From NCBI GenBank assembly GCA_003695505.1, contig RFIY01000217.1, positions 1-20,859 on the forward strand: DNA of 20,859 bases, read 5' to 3'. Below are positions 1 to 5,879 of this stretch, in pieces. The stretch comes from J088 sp003695505 [NCBI: Candidatus Dadabacteria bacterium]. GTDB lineage: Bacteria > J088. A program made the translations under genes and the position numbers. The notes beneath the pieces are model-generated. The model made no database searches and was not told the DNA's origin. It saw only the letters and a program-made list of their open reading frames with translations. Numbering within the stretch: the stretch's first letter is position 1; each line of letters opens with the position of its first letter.

Positions 1-1270
1 CGTCATTCAGGTACATCTGCAGTGGGTCGTCAAGCTTTTCGCCCAGCGCGAATGCGGTGGACGGCGTCGTCGGTGTCAACAATACGTCGACATCGCCAAA
101 CGCGCGCTCCATGTCCTGGCGCATCAGGGTGCGAATCCGCTGTGCGCGCGCGTAATATGCATCGTAGTAGCCACTGGAAAGGGTGAAGGTACCCAACATG
201 ATGCGTCGTTTGACTTCCGCGCCGAAACCCTCGCTGCGGGATTGCGTGTACACGCTGGCCAGGTCGCCGGCATCCGCACGGTGGCCATAGCGGATGCCAT
301 CGTAGCGGGCGAGATTGCTGGACGCCTCGGCCGAGGTCAGCACATAGTAGGTCGCAATCGCATACGGCGTATGCGGTAGCGAAACGGAGGTCACGGTGGC
401 GCCCAGTTCGCGCTCGGCCCAGTCGCGGAACGCATCAAGGCGAGCACGAATCGATGGCGCGACCGCATCGGACATATACTCCTGCGGTATACCGATCCGC
501 AGGTCGGACGGACGGTCGGGTTGCGGGCGAAACGGTGGTACGGGGTGGTCGACGCTGGTGGCGTCGCGCGGATCCTTGCCCGCGATGATCGACAGCAGCA
601 GCTCGCAATCTTCGGCGCTCGTTGCCATCGGACCGATCTGATCGAGGCTGCTCGAAAACGCAACCAGACCCCAGCGACTGACTCGTCCATATGTCGGTTT
701 CAGACCGGTGATGCCGCAGAGCGCGGCGGGTTGCCGAATGCTGCCTCCGGTGTCCGAACCGAGCGTCGCGATGACCGAACGCGATGCGACGGCTGCCGCG
801 GATCCACCGCTGGAGCCGCCGGGCACACGGGCGGTGTCCCACGGATTGCGCACCGGCCCGAACCAGCTCGTCTCGTTCGAGCTGCCCATTGCGAACTCAT
901 CCATATTGAGTTTTCCGTAGAACACCGCGCCAGCGTTGCGCAGTCGCGCCGTCACTGTCGCATCGAACGGTGGGCGATATGTGGCCAGCATGCGGGACGC
1001 GCAGGTCGTCGGGAAACCGTCGACGTGCAGGTTGTCCTTCAGACCCAGCGGCACGCCGGCCAAGGGCTTTTCGCCGAGCGGTTCACCGCGCTTGAGCGTA
1101 TCGCGGGCACGGTCAAAATCAACCGTGATCCAGGTGTTCAGCGCCGGCTGGACGGTCTCGTGCCACTGCGCCAGCACGTCAACCAGTTCGAGCGGGTTCA
1201 GCGCGCCGCTGCTGATCGCATCCGCGCTGGCGCGCAGACCGGATTTCAGGAGTTCGGGTACGGCCGTCAT
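1..1270 (-). CDS. gatA: Glutamyl-tRNA(Gln)/aspartyl-tRNA(Asn) amidotransferase subunit A, 3' end cut off
   Basis: GatA is the amidase subunit of the GatCAB complex. It releases ammonia from glutamine so that misacylated Glu-tRNA(Gln) or Asp-tRNA(Asn) can be converted to the correct aminoacyl-tRNA in the cytoplasm. Reading the minus strand from the ATG at 1270 gives 423 residues before the window ends; the family is usually about 480-490 long, so roughly 60 C-terminal residues are missing. The amidase-signature Ser-cisSer-Lys triad is intact: K78 in LGLKDN, S153 in PGGSSGGS and the nucleophile S177 in GSDTGGSIRQP. The spacing equals the family spacing I remember. The start codon overlaps the gatC stop (ATGA, 1267-1270), so the two are translationally coupled. 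gatB, normally next, would lie left of the window. Identification is firm. Confidence 0.97.
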   Translation of the reverse strand, partial: MTAVPELLKSGLRASADAISSGALNPLELVDVLAQWHETVQPALNTWITVDFDRARDTLKRGEPLGEKPLAGVPLGLKDNLHVDGFPTTCASRMLATYRPPFDATVTARLRNAGAVFYGKLNMDEFAMGSSNETSWFGPVRNPWDTARVPGGSSGGSAAAVASRSVIATLGSDTGGSIRQPAALCGITGLKPTYGRVSRWGLVAFSSSLDQIGPMATSAEDCELLLSIIAGKDPRDATSVDHPVPPFRPQPDRPSDLRIGIPQEYMSDAVAPSIRARLDAFRDWAERELGATVTSVSLPHTPYAIATYYVLTSAEASSNLARYDGIRYGHRADAGDLASVYTQSRSEGFGAEVKRRIMLGTFTLSSGYYDAYYARAQRIRTLMRQDMERAFGDVDVLLTPTTPSTAFALGEKLDDPLQMYLND

Positions 1271-1563
1271 TCGTTTGCCTCGATCACTTTGGGGACGCGC
1301 ACCTGACGCTCCTGGTGATCTGGTGCCTGTTCGATCAGGTCGTCTGCCCTTGCAAACGGTTCAGCAATGTCCTCCCGCAGGGGCATTTGTGTGACAAACG
1401 GGTGGAGCGTGGGCGGGACATCGGTCGTGTTGACTTCGGCGAGCTGGTCGACGTAATCGAGAATCTTTTGCAGGTCATTTCGCAGGTTGGCCTGTTCATC
1501 GGCCGTGAGTGCGAGACGGGCCAGCGCCGCGATCTGGCCGATCAGGGCATCATCGATCTGCAT
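1267..1563 (-). CDS. gatC: Glutamyl-tRNA(Gln)/aspartyl-tRNA(Asn) amidotransferase subunit C
   Basis: GatC is the small subunit that wraps around GatA and helps hold it to GatB in the amidotransferase. The 98-residue length is typical. The N-terminal half has the family pattern of a helix with IAALARLALT followed by a second helix LQKILDYVDQLAEV. The C-terminal half carries the usual VPPTLHP segment and a late LREDIAEP segment. An AGGTGA Shine-Dalgarno-like sequence lies 7 nt upstream of the ATG at 1563 on the minus strand. The stop overlaps the gatA start by 4 nt, giving the common gatC-gatA order. It is the first gene of its operon; transcription starts in the divergent region to its right. 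Confidence 0.96.
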   Translation of the reverse strand: MQIDDALIGQIAALARLALTADEQANLRNDLQKILDYVDQLAEVNTTDVPPTLHPFVTQMPLREDIAEPFARADDLIEQAPDHQERQVRVPKVIEANE

Positions 1564-1673
1564 GGTTCGTCACCTGTGGTCATACGGGTTGGGATCTGAA
1601 ATTTCCGTGCGGCTTCGGTCCGGTCCCTGGCAGAGGCCACTGGCGGATCGCCGCAACGATCGACAGAGCAAAC

Positions 1674-1702
1674 ATTGTAACCGAGTATCGGCTCTGGTCG
1701 GC
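1674..1702 (-). promoter_or_regulatory. Candidate gatCA promoter
   Basis: On the minus strand a TACAAT hexamer (1679 down to 1674) matches five of six bases of the sigma-70 -10 consensus, about 110 nt upstream of gatC. The -35 position (about 1697-1702) is poor, reading GCCGAC on the minus strand. The call rests on the -10 box and on position only. Confidence 0.3.
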
Positions 1703-1716
1703 CTCGGAGGGGTCGA

Positions 1717-1746
1717 TTGGGAATATCTGCGACAAGCCGGTAATAT
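1717..1746 (+). promoter_or_regulatory. Candidate promoter for the OmpA-type gene
   Basis: TTGGGA at 1717-1722 and TAATAT at 1741-1746 are separated by 18 nt, an acceptable sigma-70 arrangement facing the OmpA-type gene. It would leave a leader of about 135 nt before the preferred GTG start at 1888. A second TTGACT at 1831 has no good -10 partner. Confidence 0.35.
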
Positions 1747-1887
1747 GGTTGCAGTTTGCTGACGGCGGCTGCGGGGAATGCGAAGGCCTCGCAGGACTGC
1801 CGACGTAGGAAACAGCTGGTTGGAGTGCGCTTGACTGATCTTGTGCTGTCGGATCCCGTGGCCGTTCGGAAGCGGCGGGGTACGGGC

Positions 1888-4800
1888 GTGAACCGCCTGT
1901 TGCAACTCGTGTTTGCAGCAGCGTTTGTTTGCGCGTGCCCGATCCATGTTTCGGCCCAGGTTGATCCTGCCGACGCGATACTGGGCGGTGACCCGGCCGA
2001 TACGGTTCTCGACCAGGATCCCGCCGACTCTGTTCTCGAAGACGCTGGCAAGTCGGACGAGAAGCCGGCAAAGAAGCGACGGCGCCGTGGGCGCTCAAAA
2101 CAGGATGAAGTTCCGGACTACGTTGAACAGTGGGAAGAACCGCCAGCAGGCGACAAGCCCACGCCCGAATCCACCGCGCCACTGAAGCCGCTGGCCCCGT
2201 TGGGATCTTCCGCGACCAGACCCGCGGACGAAGCCGCACCGGCTTCCGAGCCGGCTCCCGAGTCGGCGCCACCGTCACAAGCAGATAAAACGCCAGCCGC
2301 AGCCGGCGTGACGCCACCTGCCGTACCCGGCGACAACCGTAAGCCAGTACCGGTTGCCGCGACGGCACCAACGCCGCCGCCGGAACCGCAGCAGGTGCCG
2401 CCGGCGGTCACATCCGTTGCGGCGCCACCGCCACCGGTGACTTCCGCTGCCGAGACACCCCCTCCGCCACCGGTTGCCGCGACGAGTGCCGCGCCGCCTC
2501 CGGCGGTGCTTGATGCACCACCTCCGCCGCCGGTCGCGGCGACGGGCGAGGCGCCGGCTCCGGACGTCGCGGATCAGGTTCTTGCCGAAGCCGCGACCGC
2601 GGCTGCAACCGAAACGACGAGCGGCTACGAGGAGTTGCGCCGTACCATCGATGCGAGTGTTCAGGTTTATGCGCTTGAAGATGTTGGTGAACTCAAGGAC
2701 GGCCTGCTGATTCGCCGGGGCCGTAAAGGAGCCCGTGGGGCGCCATCGTTGCAGGGGTATACAGGTGTATTTCGCGCGATCAGTGCAGACCCACTGGTCA
2801 AAAACAGTTTCCGATTTGGTACGCATCTTGGGTTTTACCGCGTGCGCAGCGGGTGGGATGACACCGAACAAAGCCATATCGACGCACTTGGCTTTTTCGC
2901 ATACAGCGTGCGCAACGATCTGGAATTGCGCGTCGCGGCTTCTGCGGTCGGACATCACACCGGCCTGATTCGACGTGCGGGTACTGATGCACTGTTTCAG
3001 ACCCTTGGCGACCTGTCACTCGGTGGAAAATACGTCTATCAGGTGCTGCCGTATCTCGGTGTCGTCGGCATGCTGGATCTGCGTTTCCTGACCCAGGTCG
3101 GATCCTTCCTGGTCGAGCCGTCCGCGACGAGCATGAGTCTGGTTGCCGGTGCCACGTTGAACCTCGAAAAGACCGACTGGTTCAAGCGTCGTCTGCCACT
3201 GCGCATCCATGCAAATCTGGGCTATAACCTCGACAACTCCGGCAAGTTGCTGAACAAGGTCGACGTCCCGAACGCATCCACATTCGGCGGTTTTGGCCTG
3301 TCTGCGGGTGATGAAATCCCGTTCGTTGTCGCGGCTGAATACCTGATTGAACCCTGGGCAGCATACTTCGAGTACAGTGCGGATCCCGTCGTGCGTCAGC
3401 GGATTGATGCCACCGCGCTCGCGCGCCGACCATCCTATCTGCGCAGTCCGCATCGCATGACATTTGGCGGGCGCTGGAATCCGATCGAAAATCTCACGCT
3501 CGATCTCGCGATGGATCTGGCGGCGGGTATGAACAAACCGCTGCCCCTGTACAATCGTCCGGAGCCGCCGGGGCCGCCATATACGCTGCACATGGGGTTC
3601 AGTTACGAATGGAATCCGATCGGTATCGAAGTGATCGATCTTCGCGGCGGCGTTGCCGGGCTCGTGGTTGACGCGGAAACCGGTGAACCGCTTGGCGGCG
3701 CAACGATCGAGTACCTGGATCGTGACGACTACAATCCGCAGGTCGCCGACCCGCAGACCGGCTATTTCGAGACGTACAAATTGCCTCCGGGCGAGATTCT
3801 GCTGCGGGTGACCGTCGAAGGTTATGAGCCCGCGATCGTCAATCCTGAAATTCCGCAGCGACAGGTTGTCGAGCAAAAAATCTTCCTGCGCAAGCCCGAT
3901 CAGGCACTTGGAGCCGTCGGTGCACTCGTCGGGCAGGTCATCGACGAATCCGGCGCGCCGGTGACGGCCGTGCTCAAGTTCCTGAATGCCGATGTGGAGC
4001 CCGTTTACACATCCAAGGAGGATGGCAGCTTCGTCAAGATCTTGCCGGAAGGCGATTACGAGGTCGAAGTTGCCGCCGAGGGGTACGAGAGCAAAACCTA
4101 TCAGGTGCCGATCATCGCAAAAAAGAAGACCCGGGTGACGTTCCAGCTCGTCAGCGGCACGATGCTCGGCGCATTGTCCGGTCGCGTCGTCGATGAAAAA
4201 GGGCGCCCGCTGCAGGCAACGATTGTCTTTCTCGATGCGCAGATCGATCCCTTGCAGACGGATGCCACCGGCAATTTCGTCAAGGTGCTGCCGCCAGGCA
4301 ACTGGCAGATCGAAGTCCGGGCGCGCGGCTATGTGACGCAACAGTATGAGGTGCCGATCCAGAAAGGCCGTAAGACGGTCGTCGATGTGACCCTGAAAGA
4401 GGAGCAGTCGATCGGCGCGTTTGCTGGCAAGGTGCTCGATGAAGAGGGGCGCCCCGTGCCTGCCGTGATCCATTTCGACAATGCCGATGTGCCGCCCGTA
4501 CCGGTTGATCCATCGACGGGCAGGTTCGCTGTGCTGCTCAAGGCTGGCACCTACGACATTCGAATCCAGGCTCCGGATTACGCGCCGATTACAGGGGTGT
4601 CGATTCCGGTGCTGCGCGGCAAAAAGACGGTGCAGGAATTCCGCATGGAGTCGTATGTGCCGACCGAAACCATGCTGGCGCGTCTTGAAGGCAACAAGAT
4701 CGTGACGCTGCAGCGTGTCGCATTCGAGCCCGGAACGACGATGCTCAAAGAGACGGCTTATCCAGTCCTGGAGTCGGTCGCCAAATTGCTGCTGGCTCAG

Positions 4801-5034
4801 CCGCGCAACAAGCGGCTGCGGATCACCGTGCACACCCATAACCTTGGCCCGGCTGATGCGAACCTCCGGCTCAGTCAGGAGCGAGCCGATAAAATTCGTG
4901 ACTACCTCGTCAGTCTCGGCGTGCCCGTTGGGCGGATCGAGGCCGTTGGGCGCGGAGAAGAAGAGCCGATTGCGGACAATTCGACGCCAGAGGGCCGACG
5001 CAAGAACGAGCGCGTAGAATTCGCGCTCAAGTAG
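1888..5034 (+). CDS. Exported mosaic OmpA-type protein: proline-rich stalk, beta-barrel, four carboxypeptidase-regulatory-like repeats
   Basis: No named gene is recognised, but the architecture is clear. With GTG 1888 as residue 1 (1048 residues) the N-terminus is a classical signal peptide ending VSA-Q near residue 24. Other in-frame starts are GTG 1858, GTG 1825 and TTG 1756; none has a strong ribosome site. After the signal come three DPADxVL repeats (26-52), a basic patch KKRRRRGR (about 60-70), an Ala/Pro-rich stalk (about 88-235) with runs of three to five prolines, and a region of about 340 residues (about 245-585) rich in alternating aromatic/polar strands that resembles an outer-membrane barrel. 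Four beta-sandwich repeats follow (about 585-921), each with a G-x-V-x-D-x-x-G-x-P pattern. A C-terminal OmpA-like domain (about 935-1048) includes LSQERA and RKNERVEF. The aspartate that in the family contacts peptidoglycan is histidine here (H984), while the partner arginine (R999) is kept. Likely a surface or periplasm-spanning envelope protein. Domain calls are confident; its role is unknown. Confidence 0.85.
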   Translation: MNRLLQLVFAAAFVCACPIHVSAQVDPADAILGGDPADTVLDQDPADSVLEDAGKSDEKPAKKRRRRGRSKQDEVPDYVEQWEEPPAGDKPTPESTAPLKPLAPLGSSATRPADEAAPASEPAPESAPPSQADKTPAAAGVTPPAVPGDNRKPVPVAATAPTPPPEPQQVPPAVTSVAAPPPPVTSAAETPPPPPVAATSAAPPPAVLDAPPPPPVAATGEAPAPDVADQVLAEAATAAATETTSGYEELRRTIDASVQVYALEDVGELKDGLLIRRGRKGARGAPSLQGYTGVFRAISADPLVKNSFRFGTHLGFYRVRSGWDDTEQSHIDALGFFAYSVRNDLELRVAASAVGHHTGLIRRAGTDALFQTLGDLSLGGKYVYQVLPYLGVVGMLDLRFLTQVGSFLVEPSATSMSLVAGATLNLEKTDWFKRRLPLRIHANLGYNLDNSGKLLNKVDVPNASTFGGFGLSAGDEIPFVVAAEYLIEPWAAYFEYSADPVVRQRIDATALARRPSYLRSPHRMTFGGRWNPIENLTLDLAMDLAAGMNKPLPLYNRPEPPGPPYTLHMGFSYEWNPIGIEVIDLRGGVAGLVVDAETGEPLGGATIEYLDRDDYNPQVADPQTGYFETYKLPPGEILLRVTVEGYEPAIVNPEIPQRQVVEQKIFLRKPDQALGAVGALVGQVIDESGAPVTAVLKFLNADVEPVYTSKEDGSFVKILPEGDYEVEVAAEGYESKTYQVPIIAKKKTRVTFQLVSGTMLGALSGRVVDEKGRPLQATIVFLDAQIDPLQTDATGNFVKVLPPGNWQIEVRARGYVTQQYEVPIQKGRKTVVDVTLKEEQSIGAFAGKVLDEEGRPVPAVIHFDNADVPPVPVDPSTGRFAVLLKAGTYDIRIQAPDYAPITGVSIPVLRGKKTVQEFRMESYVPTETMLARLEGNKIVTLQRVAFEPGTTMLKETAYPVLESVAKLLLAQPRNKRLRITVHTHNLGPADANLRLSQERADKIRDYLVSLGVPVGRIEAVGRGEEEPIADNSTPEGRRKNERVEFALK
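1963..2043 (+). repeat. Three tandem 27-nt units encoding DPADxVLxx
   Basis: Directly after the signal-peptide cleavage site the protein reads DPADAILGG, DPADTVLDQ, DPADSVLED: three in-register 9-residue units encoded by 81 nt. The DNA copies have diverged at third codon positions while the residues D-P-A-D-x-[VI]-L are kept, so the peptide motif rather than the DNA seems to be maintained. It could be a binding motif or tether in the periplasm; the function is unknown to me. Confidence 0.85.
3640..4650 (+). repeat. Four carboxypeptidase-regulatory-like (Cna-B-type) beta-sandwich repeats
   Basis: Within the OmpA-type protein, four protein-level repeats of about 82-90 residues begin at the segments GGVAGLVVDAETGEPL, GALVGQVIDESGAPV, GALSGRVVDEKGRPL and GAFAGKVLDEEGRPV. 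Each continues with a core hydrophobic strand, a G-x-F turn (GYFETYKLPPG, GSFVKILPEG, GNFVKVLPPG, GRFAVLLKAG) and a late GYE/GYV/DYA strand. Copies 2-4 are spaced about 246-249 nt apart. Such domains normally act as rigid stalk or substrate-contact modules in secreted proteins. Confidence 0.85.
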
Positions 5035-5041
5035 CACACGC

Positions 5042-5076
5042 GAGCCGGTTATCGTTCCGGTTCGGGTATAATTTTT
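5042..5076 (+). terminator. Weak hairpin after the OmpA-type gene
   Basis: GAGCCGG (5042-5048) can pair with CCGGTTC (5057-5063), one G-T pair included, around an 8-nt loop. A run of five T (5072-5076) follows only after a further 8 nt, so this is not a textbook intrinsic terminator. The element also overlaps the TATAAT box of efp. Confidence 0.3.
5067..5072 (+). promoter_or_regulatory. -10 box of the efp promoter
   Basis: A perfect TATAAT lies 70 nt upstream of the efp ATG. No good -35 hexamer is found 16-18 nt upstream. GGTTCG (5059-5064) and CGAACC (5081-5086) flank the -10 box as an inverted repeat, which could be an operator or could compensate for the weak -35 through an activator. Confidence 0.55.
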
Positions 5077-5092
5077 GATTCGAACCAGAACC

Positions 5093-5116
5093 GAACTCCG
5101 CTTTGCGGCGGAATTC
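5093..5116 (+). promoter_or_regulatory. Leader hairpin upstream of efp
   Basis: In the 5' leader GAAcTCCGC (5093-5101) can pair with GCGGAaTTC (5108-5116), nine positions with one mismatch and a 6-nt loop. It lies 11 nt before the AGGAGA ribosome site and does not hide it. It may simply stabilise the mRNA. Confidence 0.3.
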
Positions 5117-5142
5117 GGCCATGCATCAGGAGAGATAAAAGC

Positions 5143-5715
5143 ATGTATGACACCAGTGACTTTCGCGGCGGACTAAAAATCCTGATCGACGGTGCGCCCT
5201 GGGAAGTGATCGAGTTCCTGCACGTCAAGCCCGGCAAGGGGGCCGCATTCGTGCGCGCCAAAGTGCGCAACCTGTTGACCGGCGCCGTCGTCGAAAAAAA
5301 ATTTCGTGCCGGCGAAAAGTTCGGGCAGCCTGATCTGGTCTACAAGAAGATGCAATACCTGTACGAAGATAACGGCTTCGTCTTCATGGATCTCGAAACC
5401 TATGATCAGGTGACCTTCAGCGAAGAACAGGTTGGGGATGCGCGGCGCTATCTCAAAGAGAACGAAAACGTCGACGTCGTCTTTTTCGAGGGACGCCCGA
5501 TTACCGTATCGGTGGCGAATCATATAGTCCTGCAGATCACCGAAACCGACCCGGGGGTGAAAGGCGATACGGTCAGCGGCGGCACGAAGCCTGCAACGCT
5601 CGAAACGGGTGCGGTTGTGCAGGTGCCGCTGTTTCTCAAGGAGGGGGATTACATCAAGGTCGATACCCGCACCGATGCCTATATCGAGCGCGTTTCCGGG
5701 CCGGATGCAGGGTGA
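5143..5715 (+). CDS. efp: Elongation factor P
   Basis: EF-P enters the ribosomal E site when translation stalls at consecutive prolines and promotes peptide-bond formation. The 190-residue protein has the normal three-domain EF-P length. Domain I carries the conserved loop HVKPGKGAAFVR, with K32 at the tip, the lysine that in many bacteria is beta-lysylated. Domain III ends with the EF-P signature around GDYIKVDTRTDAYIERV. AGGAGA ends 9 nt before the ATG at 5143, a strong ribosome site that fixes the start. It stands alone: 108 nt after the OmpA-type gene and 164 nt before the TPR gene, with its own -10 box. No epmA/epmB or other modification gene is visible in the window. Confidence 0.98.
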   Translation: MYDTSDFRGGLKILIDGAPWEVIEFLHVKPGKGAAFVRAKVRNLLTGAVVEKKFRAGEKFGQPDLVYKKMQYLYEDNGFVFMDLETYDQVTFSEEQVGDARRYLKENENVDVVFFEGRPITVSVANHIVLQITETDPGVKGDTVSGGTKPATLETGAVVQVPLFLKEGDYIKVDTRTDAYIERVSGPDAG

Positions 5716-5772
5716 TGATACGCGGTCGTCAGGCTGGGGGCCGCAAGGCGCGAATCGCTCGGAGTGTCGCTG

Positions 5773-5802
5773 TTGACGGGGCGGGATCGTTTGCCATACC
5801 AT
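5773..5802 (+). promoter_or_regulatory. Candidate promoter of the TPR-ATPase-yacG-tamB-omp85 cluster
   Basis: TTGACG (5773-5778) and TACCAT (5797-5802) are 18 nt apart, a good sigma-70 match, 78 nt before the TPR gene start. It lies in the 164-nt gap after efp and is the only convincing promoter before the cluster of closely spaced genes that runs to 17111. Confidence 0.5.
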
Positions 5803-5879
5803 GTGAGCGGGCCAGATCTGGCGAAAATCCGGACTCGTTGGGAGTACGGGACGCCAACGTCGTGTTGCAGTGAGGTTGA

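Larger units (their letters stand above)
1564..1887. other. Divergent intergenic region between gatC and the OmpA-type gene
   Basis: This 324-nt stretch separates gatC (minus) from the exported OmpA-type protein gene (plus). It must hold the promoters for both directions; candidate -10 boxes are listed separately. The plus-strand reading frame of the OmpA-type gene stays open back to a TTG at 1756, so up to 132 nt on the right could be coding. That extension would place about 44 hydrophilic residues before the signal peptide and is unlikely. I see no RNA gene, strong terminator or clear riboswitch here. Confidence 0.6.

Noticed and set aside
521-1306. A 261-residue plus-strand open frame
   Set aside because: It lies antisense to gatA, whose catalytic triad is intact on the minus strand; its product is Arg/Gly-rich with no family features.
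1756-1887. N-terminal extension of the OmpA-type protein to TTG 1756
   Set aside because: It would bury the signal peptide behind 44 hydrophilic residues and begin only about 10 nt after the likely -10 box.
3016-5037. A 673-residue open frame on the minus strand opposite the OmpA-type gene
   Set aside because: It mirrors the high-GC third-position bias of the plus-strand gene, whose domains and frame are clear; the minus product has no recognisable fold and is rich in Arg and His as expected of a shadow.
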